Source: Coraliomargarita sinensis (lineage in GTDB: Bacteria; Verrucomicrobiota; Verrucomicrobiia; Opitutales; Coraliomargaritaceae). From it: a stretch of 64,000 bases of DNA. The position numbers and the translations under genes were made by a program. Shown here in pieces: positions 44,952 to 53,785 of this stretch (positions within the stretch are counted from its first letter, which is position 1; each line of letters opens with the position of its first letter). The stretch lies in NCBI RefSeq assembly GCF_003185655.1, contig NZ_QHJQ01000003.1, positions 248,001 through 312,000 on the forward strand. The letters run 5' to 3'. The notes beneath the pieces are model-generated. The model made no database searches. It saw only the letters and a list, made by a program, of their open reading frames with translations, and was not told the origin of the DNA.

Positions 44952-46016
44952 ATGGAAGCATTCCAGGCAAAATCCACGGTCGAGCAACTCGCTACTCACT
45001 TGAGGGATGAAATTAAGTCCGGGACACTGCGCGAAACCTTGCCCGGAGTGCATCGTCTGGCGGCGGAGCTTGGAGTGAGCACAAAGACGGTGGTAGCGGC
45101 GGTGCGCCAGTTGGAGAAGGAAGGTTTGGTTATCAATCAGGGTGAGCGCAGAAGTGTCCGGATCGTCGGTCGAGTCAAACAACAGAGATCCGGAACCGCT
45201 GTGCGCGTGCTCACCTACGATAAAGTCGATCAGGACCTGCCTTACATGATCGAGTTGATGCACCGGATGAAGGCGGCAGGGCACCAGCCGGATTATGCGA
45301 CGAAAAGCATGCAAGAAATAGCGATGGACCCCCGAAAGCTTGCACGGCTGGTGAGGAACAATCCAGGTGACGCGTGGATCATCTGCGGCGGTTCGCTGGA
45401 AATCTTGCAGTGGTTTGTGGGGCAGCCGTTTCCGGTATTTGCCATGTTCGGGCGGATGAGCGGGCTCGATTTGGCGGGGGTGGTACCCCGTAAAATTCCA
45501 GCGATGCAAACCGCAGTCGACCAGCTCGTCCGGATGGGGCACCGGCGTATCGTATTGCTCGTCCGTGAGGACCATCGTTCTCCGACTCCAGCCCTGTTTG
45601 AGCAGGCCTTTCTGGATCGACTCATGGCTCACGGTATCCAGGTCGGCAGCTATAATCTACCGGACTGGGAGGAGACGCGGGAGGGTCTTCATGAGGTTTT
45701 GGACACCCTTTTTAAAGTCACACCCCCAACCGCACTCTTCATAAGCGAAGTCCAACTCTTTCTGGGAGCTTATCAATATCTAGCAGGCAGACAAATAAGC
45801 GTCCCGAAAGACCTGTCCTTAATTTGCACCGACCCGGCTCCGGAATTCGACTGGTGCCAGCCGCCGATTTCCCATATCGATTGGAACGCGGGTCCGATGA
45901 TTCAAGCGGTCTTGAAATGGACCAACGGCGTGGCTCGAGGTCAAAACAACAAAAAACAGACCCGCTATAAAACAAAGTTTATCGAAGGTGGCACCATCGG
46001 CCCGGCGACGGGCTAA
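44952..46016 (+). CDS. GntR-type transcriptional regulator with LacI-like sensor domain
   Basis: A 354-residue DNA-binding regulator. Residues about 4-75 are a winged helix of the GntR type (LATHLRDEIKSGTL, LPGVHRLAAELGVSTKTVVAAVRQLEKEGLV). Residues about 85-345 form a periplasmic-binding-protein-like sugar sensor (VRVLTYDKVDQDL, AWIICGG, RMGHRRIVLLVRED, PTALFISEVQLFLGAYQYLAGR, VPKDLSLICTD), as in LacI/XylR-like regulators. The ATG is 12 bases after a perfect palindrome. It stands beside the sulfatase locus and has a truncated paralogue at 53674, so it is the likely local regulator. Effector unknown. Confidence 0.85.
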   Translation: MEAFQAKSTVEQLATHLRDEIKSGTLRETLPGVHRLAAELGVSTKTVVAAVRQLEKEGLVINQGERRSVRIVGRVKQQRSGTAVRVLTYDKVDQDLPYMIELMHRMKAAGHQPDYATKSMQEIAMDPRKLARLVRNNPGDAWIICGGSLEILQWFVGQPFPVFAMFGRMSGLDLAGVVPRKIPAMQTAVDQLVRMGHRRIVLLVREDHRSPTPALFEQAFLDRLMAHGIQVGSYNLPDWEETREGLHEVLDTLFKVTPPTALFISEVQLFLGAYQYLAGRQISVPKDLSLICTDPAPEFDWCQPPISHIDWNAGPMIQAVLKWTNGVARGQNNKKQTRYKTKFIEGGTIGPATG

Positions 46017-46151
46017 ACTCAGCCTTTGGATGTATGATTTACAGCCGAATTCAACAGCGGGTGAGCCATACAGAATTTCGGCTAAAAACGATCTCAAAAG
46101 AGCCTGTCGCTTGTCGTTCCACTAAATCAGGTGACAAGTTTGCAGAATATT

Positions 46152-47921
46152 TCAAAGCCGTTTCAATGTAAGCAGTCGAAAATCCATCACTTCATTTCCG
46201 GGAATTTCCGTTGCTTTCAGGGTGAGTTTCCCTGGTCCTGCGGGTAGCTTGATTTTCCCGAGGGTCATCGGCGTCCAGTCCTGAACATAACTCTCCATCC
46301 GCGGGGAGCGGTCCTGCTCAGCACCCAGCAAATCACTGCCATAGGCCTTGGTCACTTGGCCGCTCAGAGTGGATTCTCCAAAACTGAGTTCGAGGATCGA
46401 TCCGACGTTAGCAGGGTCACAGGTGTAGTATATTCGCACCTCAAACTCACCGGCCTCCTCGACCTCGGCATCCCAGACAATCCTGTCCCCGGTCGAGGTC
46501 CAGTTAGTAAAGAAAGAGTCATTGGGAAACCTGTTGGAACGCTCGATATTACCGACGGGGATGGCATCGCGAGAAGGTAACTGCGTCCAGGCCATCCCGG
46601 GATGCCCAATCAGAAATGGCCTTGTTTCCTTTCCCAGGTCCTGGCGCATGGCTGACATCCAATCGCGCAATTCCTGCGAAAGTTCGGCATGCAGTTCCGG
46701 ATGTTCCGCGGAAACATCTCTATACTGCCCTGGATCAGCGATCATGTCATAAAGTGCATTCCGTTTTCCGCTCTGAGTGAGCCGGTAGCGCGGAGTTCTG
46801 ACGCTGGAATGGTTCCTCCATGCCGAAAAAATCTTTCGTCCAGCAAGTCGCCCCGCAAGGTTACGGCCTCCTGCTGTATCGCTCAATAACGGAGCGAGGC
46901 TGATGCCATCCAGCTGTTTCTTGGAAGTCAGGGGCACTGATGCCATTTCCGCCAGCGTCGGAAAAAGGTCGATCACGGCGGATAGCGTTTTCACTTCTGT
47001 TCCCGGCTTTATGCCCGCTGGCCAGCGGATCAACAAGGGACTGCGAACACCTCCTTCGTCGACCGACCCTTTCATGCCGCGCATTCCTCCATTCCAGCGC
47101 GCACCATTCGGCCCGTTGTCAGAAAAATACATAACGATGGTGTTTTCCACCAGATCCAATTCATCGAGCGTATCGAGAATCCGACCGACGTTCCAGTCGA
47201 TATTCTCACACATCGCAAGTGCTGCACGGAGATGCAGACCATTTTCCCTCTCCGGATTGCGATGACGCATCGATATTTCTTTATTTTTGAAGCGCTTCCA
47301 GAACACATCCGGCACCTGCATCGGGGAATGTGGTGTATTGTAGGGCAAAAGAATGAAGAATGGCTTGTGGCCGCTCTTCTCGATGAAGCCGATCGCCCTG
47401 TTCGTAAAATCATCCACGACAAAGCCGTCACCTTTCACGATCTTTCCATTATACTCCAGCATCGGACTGAAATAGTCTCCCCAATGCCCCGAACAGAATC
47501 CGTAAAACTCATCGAAGCCGCGCCCGTTTGGATGGTAAGGATATTGCATCCCATTGTGCCATTTCCCAAAAGCCGCGGTCCGGTATCCCGCCGCCTTGAA
47601 GGTATCTCCGATCGTCTCCTCATCGAGATCGAGACGCTCAGCCCCGGCGGAAGTGCCATAAACTCCACCGCGCTGATGATAGCGACCGGTGAGAAACTCC
47701 GCTCGTGTCGGCGAGCACACCGGCGAGACATAAAATCGGTCAAACTGCGCTCCATCGGCAGCAAGCGAATCGATATGCGGTGTCGAAAGATTCGTATTCC
47801 CCGATAGACTGAGATCGCCCCAACCCTGGTCGTCTGCGAGAATGACCACGACGTTTGGAGGCTGCGCTGCAGCGACATACGTGCCGGGAAGCACAATGAG
47901 AAAGATTTTAAAAATTTTCAC
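46152..47921 (-). CDS. secreted sulfatase with C-terminal beta domain
   Basis: A 589-residue S1-family sulfatase removing sulfate esters. GTG at 47921 starts a signal peptide (about 1-19). The formylglycine-modified Cys69 is in SPVCSPTRAEFLTGR. Metal ligands include the DD pair in ILADDQGWGD and VMYFSDNGPNG; AFGKWHNG supplies the active-site lysine/histidine. After residue about 440 there is a C-terminal jelly-roll-like domain (about 470-589; FEVRIYYTCDPANVGSILELSFG) probably for carbohydrate binding. The gene is divergent from the sulfatase at 48217 with a shared 295-base regulatory gap. Substrate unknown. Confidence 0.9.
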   Translation of the reverse strand: MKIFKIFLIVLPGTYVAAAQPPNVVVILADDQGWGDLSLSGNTNLSTPHIDSLAADGAQFDRFYVSPVCSPTRAEFLTGRYHQRGGVYGTSAGAERLDLDEETIGDTFKAAGYRTAAFGKWHNGMQYPYHPNGRGFDEFYGFCSGHWGDYFSPMLEYNGKIVKGDGFVVDDFTNRAIGFIEKSGHKPFFILLPYNTPHSPMQVPDVFWKRFKNKEISMRHRNPERENGLHLRAALAMCENIDWNVGRILDTLDELDLVENTIVMYFSDNGPNGARWNGGMRGMKGSVDEGGVRSPLLIRWPAGIKPGTEVKTLSAVIDLFPTLAEMASVPLTSKKQLDGISLAPLLSDTAGGRNLAGRLAGRKIFSAWRNHSSVRTPRYRLTQSGKRNALYDMIADPGQYRDVSAEHPELHAELSQELRDWMSAMRQDLGKETRPFLIGHPGMAWTQLPSRDAIPVGNIERSNRFPNDSFFTNWTSTGDRIVWDAEVEEAGEFEVRIYYTCDPANVGSILELSFGESTLSGQVTKAYGSDLLGAEQDRSPRMESYVQDWTPMTLGKIKLPAGPGKLTLKATEIPGNEVMDFRLLTLKRL

Positions 47922-48080
47922 GCTTTTGAATCGCCGATACGGAAATGTATTTCACGGCCACCTTCGAAAAGCAGGCTCAAACTTTTCAGTAAAACAGAAC
48001 CCAATCGACGGAGCAGGGATCACACTCAGCACCAGACAGGAGACAGGGAAGCGCAAAATAAAAAAGATGAAATTGTATCT

Positions 48081-48097
48081 GTGTCCTTTTGGGACAC
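48081..48097. promoter_or_regulatory. operator candidate between divergent sulfatase genes
   Basis: GTGTCC-TTTTG-GGACAC is a perfect palindrome (7-bp arms with the flanking T and A) with the same 6-5-6 layout as the site before the GntR gene, differing by G/A at one symmetric arm position. It lies 160 bases upstream of one sulfatase start and 120 bases upstream of the other. Confidence 0.5.
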
Positions 48098-48216
48098 ATG
48101 ATATTTCTAATTTCCCAGAACTTTCCATTGCTTAACGGTCTGCCCCCAACAAAAAAGAGGTTTCATTGTCCTCAAAGAAGCATCCGCCCGACTCGAAACA
48201 AGCCCAGAAACGCGCC

Positions 48217-49734
48217 ATGAGTAAAGCTCTCATTTGTTCGCTTCTTCTGGCCCTTACCGTGAGCGCAAACGCTCTGGTGGCCAAAAGCCAGGAACCGAAA
48301 GATCACATATTACTCATCACGATCGACGACCTGAACGACTGGATCGGCTGCCTGTCCGATACCATCGAATCGAGGCACAACCGTAAACATGCTGTCGGCG
48401 AAGGACACCCTCAAGCCAACACACCGAACCTGGACCGCCTCGCCCGCCGTGGTGTGCTCTTTACCAACGCCCACTGCCAAGCACCAATCTGCCGCCCCTC
48501 GCGCACCAGCATTTTTTCCGGACTACGGCCGACGACATCCGGAATCTACGGCAACCGTGGAGAGTATGATGCCGAGGGTCGGCTACGACCCGGCGAACAG
48601 GTGACCTGGATGACACGGCGTTTTCAAGCGGCGGGCTACGAGATCTTCACTGCGGGCAAGCTCCTCCATCGCGGGCGCAACGAACCACTCGGCGGCACGG
48701 CACCGTCCTTCCGAACCAATCAGGGGCCCTATCCGCCGGAGAAGCTCAACGTCCCCGAATCGGTCACACCTGCCCGAATCTGGGACATCGGAGCCTATCC
48801 TGAAAATGAAGAGGATTTCAACGACCTGCGGATCGCAAAGTGGATAGCGGGCAAAATCCGTGAGCCTTACCTGCCCTCCGATTCGCCGCGCTTCATGGCA
48901 CTGGGCTTTTACAACCCGCACCTGCCCCTATTCGCACCGCAAAAATGGTTCGATGCGGTCCCAACGAGGAAAGAAGTGGTGCTTTCGCCGATGCCGGAGA
49001 ACGACCTCGACGACCTTCCGGAAATCGCAAAGCGCATCGGCACCCGCGTGCACTACAATCAGCTTGTGCCTTGGGCGATTGAGAACGAGGAAAACCTGCG
49101 CCGCCTGACCCAGGCCTACCTCGCCTGCACGAGCGCCATGGACGATGCTTTGGGCGAGGTGATCGACGCTCTTGACGACAGCGACATGGCGAACAACACC
49201 TGGATCGTCGTCCTCTCGGACCACGGATGGCACCTTGGTGAAAAAAACCACATCGCCAAGCAAACCCTGTGGACCCGCTCGACCCGCGTGCCCATGATCA
49301 TCGTCCCGCCCAAGCGCATTGAGGACACCCCGCGCGGCGTGCGCTGCAACCGCCCTGTCGAGTTACTGGATGTTTATCCCAGCTTGGTCGATGCCCTCGA
49401 ACTGGCTCCGGCGACAAGCGACTCGGAGCTCGATGGCCTCAGTCTGATACCCTGGCTCCACAACCCGGAAGCGCCGAAGGAGCGCCCCGCAATCACAACC
49501 CACTACGCGCACAATCACAGTCTTTGCGACGACCGCTACCGCTACACGCGCTATGCAGATGGGTCCGAAGAACTCTACGACCGCCTGAACGATCCGCACG
49601 AGTTCGACAATCTGGCTGACCAAGTTAACAGCCGCGAGGACCTCCAGACCGTTATCAAGAGGCTTTCCGTGTGGATTCCGAAAAACGAACCTCTCGGGCC
49701 GGACTTGGTCAATGACCACCTCCACACCAAATGA
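48217..49734 (+). CDS. secreted sulfatase (iduronate-2-sulfatase-like)
   Basis: A 505-residue S1-family sulfatase. ATG at 48217 begins a signal peptide (MSKALICSLLLALTVSANA); an in-frame TTG at 48166 would add 17 residues. Formylglycine site Cys92 lies in APICRPSRTSIFSG, DD metal residues in ILLITIDDLNDWIG, and LSDHGWHLGEKN is the iduronate-2-sulfatase-type DH metal block. FYNPHLPLFAPQKWFD is characteristic of that subgroup. Its stop overlaps the ATG of the amidohydrolase gene (ATGA), so the two are translationally coupled. Confidence 0.88.
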   Translation: MSKALICSLLLALTVSANALVAKSQEPKDHILLITIDDLNDWIGCLSDTIESRHNRKHAVGEGHPQANTPNLDRLARRGVLFTNAHCQAPICRPSRTSIFSGLRPTTSGIYGNRGEYDAEGRLRPGEQVTWMTRRFQAAGYEIFTAGKLLHRGRNEPLGGTAPSFRTNQGPYPPEKLNVPESVTPARIWDIGAYPENEEDFNDLRIAKWIAGKIREPYLPSDSPRFMALGFYNPHLPLFAPQKWFDAVPTRKEVVLSPMPENDLDDLPEIAKRIGTRVHYNQLVPWAIENEENLRRLTQAYLACTSAMDDALGEVIDALDDSDMANNTWIVVLSDHGWHLGEKNHIAKQTLWTRSTRVPMIIVPPKRIEDTPRGVRCNRPVELLDVYPSLVDALELAPATSDSELDGLSLIPWLHNPEAPKERPAITTHYAHNHSLCDDRYRYTRYADGSEELYDRLNDPHEFDNLADQVNSREDLQTVIKRLSVWIPKNEPLGPDLVNDHLHTK

Positions 49735-50624
49735 AAATTTTCAAAAATCAGAACCAAGCCGTGAGAAACCCAATTACTATCCTTCGATCCATCGTGTTCT
49801 TCTACGCTGGATTACTTCCGATGGTGCATGCCGATCCTGCGGCAGACGGCATCATCGATACCCACTGGCACGCGATGGCATGCCAGGATGACGCCCTCGA
49901 CCAAGTGACGTCATGGATGGAAGAAAAAGGTGTCATCCATGCCATCGTCCATCCACTCGGAAAGTCCCGCCCGAAAAACGACGTGGAACGCCGGAAGATG
50001 CTTGCCCACTTCAAAGCGCACGACGGCAGGATCGAGCGTTTCTGTATCATCAAGCCGAATGAAGTCGGCTCGATTGAGGAGGCGGTGAAAATCCTCGAAA
50101 CGGAAAAGCGGGATGGAGCCATCGGTTTCGGCGAGCATTACGGAGAGGGCCTGATGTTCGACGCCCCCGCCAACATGCGCCTCTTCGCCGCCTGCCAAAA
50201 AGTGGGCTTGCCGATCATGTTCCACATGGACGACAAGCAAAACAAAGACACTGCGGACTTCAAACACCTCGCCCATGCGCTGGACAGTTACCCGAAGACA
50301 ATCTTTATCGCGCACGGGCCAAATTGGTGGAAACGTTTCGGCAGCAGCAACTGCGACCGCATGTTAAGTGAACACACCAATCTTTATGCCGACATTTCGG
50401 CGGGGAGCGGTGCCACAGCACTCAGCAAGGACAGAACCTACACCGCCGAATTCATGCAACGCCATCGGAAGAAATTACTTTTCGGGACCGATTGCGGCTG
50501 GTGGTCGTTTCGAAAAAATGCAAAACCTGCTCCGCAATTCGAATTGATGCGAACCCTGGACATTCCCGATGATGTGAAGATCGATATCTATCGAGGGAAC
50601 GCCCAAAGGTTATTCGGGTTTTAA
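49731..50624 (+). CDS. exported amidohydrolase-family TIM-barrel metalloenzyme
   Basis: A 297-residue amidohydrolase-2-type protein. An N-terminal hydrophobic segment (PITILRSIVFFYAGLLPMVHA, split by proline) suggests export. The metal motif is IIDTHWHAMA (HxH), a further histidine lies in GLPIMFHMD and IFIAHGPNWW, and the terminal aspartate in LLFGTDCGWW. The family includes decarboxylases and lactonases such as those acting on sugar acids. Coupling (ATGA overlap) to the preceding sulfatase suggests a role in handling the released sugar unit, which is inference. Confidence 0.82.
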   Translation: MKIFKNQNQAVRNPITILRSIVFFYAGLLPMVHADPAADGIIDTHWHAMACQDDALDQVTSWMEEKGVIHAIVHPLGKSRPKNDVERRKMLAHFKAHDGRIERFCIIKPNEVGSIEEAVKILETEKRDGAIGFGEHYGEGLMFDAPANMRLFAACQKVGLPIMFHMDDKQNKDTADFKHLAHALDSYPKTIFIAHGPNWWKRFGSSNCDRMLSEHTNLYADISAGSGATALSKDRTYTAEFMQRHRKKLLFGTDCGWWSFRKNAKPAPQFELMRTLDIPDDVKIDIYRGNAQRLFGF

Positions 50625-50659
50625 GAATAAGTCCCAACCGAAGAACCCGAAAATCCTGT

Positions 50660-52129
50660 CTACTCCGCCCGGCTGGCGCTCCTCGCCAGCATCGGCGCAA
50701 CTCCCTGCCACCAGGCTTCGTAATATGCAGCCATGGCATCCCGAATCTCCGGCTTTTCCGAGGCAAGGTCGTGCTCCTGGAAAGAGTCGGCTTTGATATC
50801 GTAGAGTTCCCACGCGCCACCATCCGTCATGCGGTAGTTTTCGACATCTTTCGAGTAGCCGAGATGCCCTTCGCCGGCCGCCCGGCGGCGAATCTTGTTG
50901 CAGAGTTGGCAGTCCGGACGATCACACGTTTGGGTGCGCACAAGTTGGTAGTCTTTCCAGCGCACAACGGCATGGGTGTATTTGTGATCCCGCCACAGGG
51001 ACGGTTCGGGCCAGCGGCCCCGGTGATGGACTTGCATGCGGGCACCGCTCAGTTCGACATCGGCATCTTCGAGCAAGGGCCGCAGACTATCGCCGTCGAG
51101 TTGAGCCACCAGGCCGTCTTCCAGTTCTAGACCGAATAAATCCACGAGGGTCGGAAACACATCCACGTGCCCGGTCATTTGCCCGCACTCGCCGGGATCG
51201 TAAGCTTCGTCGTAACGCCAGAACGAGATCGCCCGCGTGCCGCCACGCCAAGCCGAACCTTTGCGTCCGCGCATGCCGGCGTTCCAGGTATCCACGCCGA
51301 AAGTGCCGCCGTTGTCCGTTATGACGATTAATAGCGTATTTTTGTCCAAACCAGTCTGCTGCATTTCGGCCAACAAACGACCGAGGTTTTCATCCACATT
51401 GGCGACCATCCCGTAATAGGCAGCAGTCTGGGGGTCCAAGTGCTTGTAGGGTTCGATGTATTTCTCCGGGACTTTGAGCGGGGCGTGCGGGGTGTAGGTC
51501 GGGAGATAGCAAAAGAACGGCTCCTCATGATGGCGCTTAATGAAGTCGATGGCTTCGCCGAAAATAATATCTGTCCGGTAACCTTTGAAAGGGACCGGTT
51601 CGCGGTTTCGCAGTAAAACCGGGTCGAAGTGCGAGCGTTGGTTGTCACCCTCGACCGTCAGGGTTTCATCGAAACCGCGGAACCAGGGACCGTATCGTCC
51701 CGATTGCCCGAGATGCCACTTGCCAAAAAGCCCGGTGGCAAATCCGTTTCGCTGAAAGACCTCCGCGATAGTGGTCGAATCCAGGTCCATGTTGCGCATG
51801 GGCCGGATCGTGTGCGTCACCGAGGACTTGAACTCGTGCTTGCCCGTCATCAGGGCCGCCCGGGTCGGCGCGCAGGTCGGGCTGACGGCGAAATTCGTAA
51901 AATCAACGCTGGTTTCACGCAGGGCGTCGAGGTTCGGCGTGTGGACCACCGGGTTGCCGTGTGCGCCGAGGTCGCCATAGCCGAGGTCGTCGATCAAAAC
52001 GAGAATTACGTTTTTCGGCGCATACCCGTAAGCCGTACCGAACATCGTGACGAGACATGCGGCTATTAGAGCAGGTGGGATCTTTCTTATGGATGTTTTC
52101 AAATAAATTCTTCTAAAATCTGCCTCCAA
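50660..52129 (-). CDS. secreted sulfatase (arylsulfatase-like)
   Basis: An S1-family sulfatase of 489 residues from TTG at 52129, or 480 from a second TTG at 52102, which has AGAAG six bases upstream and a better signal peptide (MKTSIRKIPPALIAACLVTMFGTAYG, two pieces). The formylglycine site is Cys86 in SPTCAPTRAALMTGK. Other blocks are VLVLIDDLGYGDLG-like (VILVLIDDLGYGDLG), GLFGKWHLGQSGRYGPW and IVITDNGGTFGVD. A four-cysteine segment TCDRPDCQLCNK near residue 425 is unusual. A broken copy of this gene lies at 53.8-54.5 kb. It is convergent with the amidohydrolase gene. Confidence 0.88.
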   Translation of the reverse strand: MEADFRRIYLKTSIRKIPPALIAACLVTMFGTAYGYAPKNVILVLIDDLGYGDLGAHGNPVVHTPNLDALRETSVDFTNFAVSPTCAPTRAALMTGKHEFKSSVTHTIRPMRNMDLDSTTIAEVFQRNGFATGLFGKWHLGQSGRYGPWFRGFDETLTVEGDNQRSHFDPVLLRNREPVPFKGYRTDIIFGEAIDFIKRHHEEPFFCYLPTYTPHAPLKVPEKYIEPYKHLDPQTAAYYGMVANVDENLGRLLAEMQQTGLDKNTLLIVITDNGGTFGVDTWNAGMRGRKGSAWRGGTRAISFWRYDEAYDPGECGQMTGHVDVFPTLVDLFGLELEDGLVAQLDGDSLRPLLEDADVELSGARMQVHHRGRWPEPSLWRDHKYTHAVVRWKDYQLVRTQTCDRPDCQLCNKIRRRAAGEGHLGYSKDVENYRMTDGGAWELYDIKADSFQEHDLASEKPEIRDAMAAYYEAWWQGVAPMLARSASRAE

Positions 52130-52216
52130 GTAGCTTGGCGTGGTAAATTCACCCTTGAGAAAGCATGAGGAGAAAGGCTCCGCAGAACGGCGCGTCGACT
52201 CGCCTGCCTCTGTTGT

Positions 52217-52552
52217 TCATCCTTGGTTCTTGATCAAAGCGATCGCCTCTTCAGCGAAACGTAGGCACAAAGTAGATTTCCGACGGCTTCGGATCGTCAT
52301 CCAATTGTTCGTGAATCCCACGGAAACCCTTCGCGTAAACTCCCGAGAATCCTTCTTTGGCATCCCGTTCTCCCCGCATCCAGACAAAGATCACGGTTTC
52401 GTAGCGCCGACGCGTCGTCACACTTTCCACTGCGGTTATCAAGTCTCTCCCCTTGATCTCCCGCTTGTCAGGGTATTCATAGTCGAAATACCATTTGCGG
52501 ATCGCTTCTTCATCCAAAGTACAGCGGATAGGGAATTCCTCAATTTGTGCGA
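52217..52552 (-). pseudogene. remnant of a SASA-type esterase gene
   Basis: One reverse frame (52251-52552) reads RRRYETVIFVWMRGERDAKE then GVYAKGFRGIHEQL, a SASA-family WxQGE-D block with Arg in place of the Gln. A shift into another frame directly after gives AEEAIALIKNQG and a stop at 52217, which looks like the natural end of such an esterase. The start and middle are missing and the two pieces are out of frame, so this is a deletion-scarred remnant. There is no plausible start codon. Confidence 0.55.
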
Positions 52553-52640
52553 TTGTTTAAATCTACACCAGTCTGAAAAGATTCCACGCCGGTTCCGGTC
52601 GTTACAATCCGCTAACTGGATTGGATGCGGTTATGAGGAG

Positions 52641-52675
52641 AAAAAACGGCAGCGCCCCCATGGGTCCGCTGCCGT
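52641..52675 (-). terminator. Rho-independent terminator after the PEP-CTERM gene
   Basis: ACGGCAGCG (reverse of 52667-52675) pairs with CGCTGCCGT (reverse of 52646-52654) around a 12-base loop, followed on the reverse strand by a run of T (52641-52646). It is about 35 bases after the stop at 52709. Confidence 0.85.
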
Positions 52676-52708
52676 GTAAAAATTTTCAGCAATCGCTCCT
52701 GTGGCGAC

Positions 52709-53503
52709 CTAGCTCCTGCGATGACGCAGCATGACCGAAACCAAGCCAAACGCACCCGCAATAAGAGCAAATGCGGAAGGCTCGGGAACAGCAACAGCGT
52801 CAAATGTTAAACTGGAAACGCGAAACTGACTGTCGCCTGTATTCCTGAAGAACAGGTAATCGCCGTCGCTGATGTCGAGCGCAAGGCCCGAGTAATTGAT
52901 GCTCCCGTCATTAAGTGTCATACCAGTGCCACTCGTCGTATTCGTTGAGGTAATGGACAAGTCCCCGCCGTCTGAAAATGTGGAAGAACCGAAGATCAGT
53001 TGCATTGAATCGGTTGTGCCAGCGTTATCCACAGTTGCGGTTGCCCCTGTTACACGCAGTGTATAGCCAGGGTCAAAATTCGACACATCAAATTGCAGGA
53101 AGAAGCCTCTGTCGCCAGTTAAGCCAGCACCAGCGATTTCAATCCCAGAGCCATTTGATGCGAACGCCGCTTGACCGATATCACTGGTTGAGAAGTCACT
53201 ACCCGATAGAGTAGATGCGGTAAAGGTGCCGCCGATAAAGCTAAATGATGCTGTGTTTAAGACGCCGCTTAAAGAACCACTTGGCTCGGCGCGACTTTCC
53301 ATGTTACTCCACCCTGATTCGCTTGGCGAACCGTTACTCAGTGAACTAACGGTGTAAGTCGTTCCATCTCCAATCGGTGAACTATTAAATGAACCATTAA
53401 ACGTGCCGGCATCATTTGTGAGATCGAGACTGATTTGGGCTGACACGCTGGAGGCAGTTAATGCAGCGAGTGCCAAGAAGGAGAGCTTATTCATTCTTTT
53501 CAT
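52709..53503 (-). CDS. PEP-CTERM exported protein
   Basis: A 264-residue exported protein with signal peptide MNKLSFLALAALTASSVSA (second methionine at residue 4). The body is a serine/threonine/glycine-rich beta-sandwich-like region of about 215 residues (FDVSNFDPGYTLRVTGATA, DISDGDYLFFRNTGDSQFRV), similar in pattern to choice-of-anchor domains. The C-terminus VAVPEPSAFALIAGAFGLVS and HRRS is a PEP-CTERM signal. It is co-located with the sulfatase locus but has its own terminator. Function unknown. It uses ATG at 53503. Confidence 0.82.
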   Translation of the reverse strand: MKRMNKLSFLALAALTASSVSAQISLDLTNDAGTFNGSFNSSPIGDGTTYTVSSLSNGSPSESGWSNMESRAEPSGSLSGVLNTASFSFIGGTFTASTLSGSDFSTSDIGQAAFASNGSGIEIAGAGLTGDRGFFLQFDVSNFDPGYTLRVTGATATVDNAGTTDSMQLIFGSSTFSDGGDLSITSTNTTSGTGMTLNDGSINYSGLALDISDGDYLFFRNTGDSQFRVSSLTFDAVAVPEPSAFALIAGAFGLVSVMLRHRRS

Positions 53504-53644
53504 GATTTTTTAGGCGTTTTGGTTAATGGTTTGAGAGCGTAAATTCGTTGGATTCACATTATCGAAAGGAGCAGCATATCGGAAACTTAACCCCAACCAT
53601 GAGTTTTCGGTCCGAGATTTCGAGAATTCAGAACTTGAGCTTCT

Positions 53645-53661
53645 GTATCACTTAGGGATAC
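53645..53661. promoter_or_regulatory. operator candidate before the truncated GntR copy
   Basis: CTGTATC-N7-GATACAG (53643-53663) is a perfect 7-bp-arm palindrome, aligned with the site at 44923 and again exactly 12 bases before an ATG (53674). Confidence 0.6.
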
Positions 53662-53673
53662 AGATTTCCGGCG

Positions 53674-53785
53674 ATGAAAGCTTTTCAGGATCAGTCCGCC
53701 ATCGAGCAACTCGTCGCCCACCTGCGGAACGAAACTGCTTGCGGAGCGCTGCAGGACACGATGTCCGGAGTGCATCGCTTGGTAG
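53674..53785 (+). pseudogene. 5' fragment of a second GntR regulator gene
   Basis: The frame from ATG 53674 reads MKAFQDQSAIEQLVAHLRNE and continues to SGVHRL, closely matching the first 40 residues of the intact regulator at 44952 (MEAFQAKSTVEQLATHLRDE, GVHRL). Near 53780 the match stops and the frame runs into sequence that is antisense to a sulfatase copy. The operator and start spacing are preserved, so it may still be transcribed. It encodes only the first part of the winged helix, so it cannot bind DNA normally. Confidence 0.75.

Noticed and set aside
46043..46083. AGCCGAA...TTCGGCT hairpin between the GntR and sulfatase genes as a terminator
   Set aside because: The stem is only 7 bp with a loop of about 27 bases, and neither strand has a T run directly after it.
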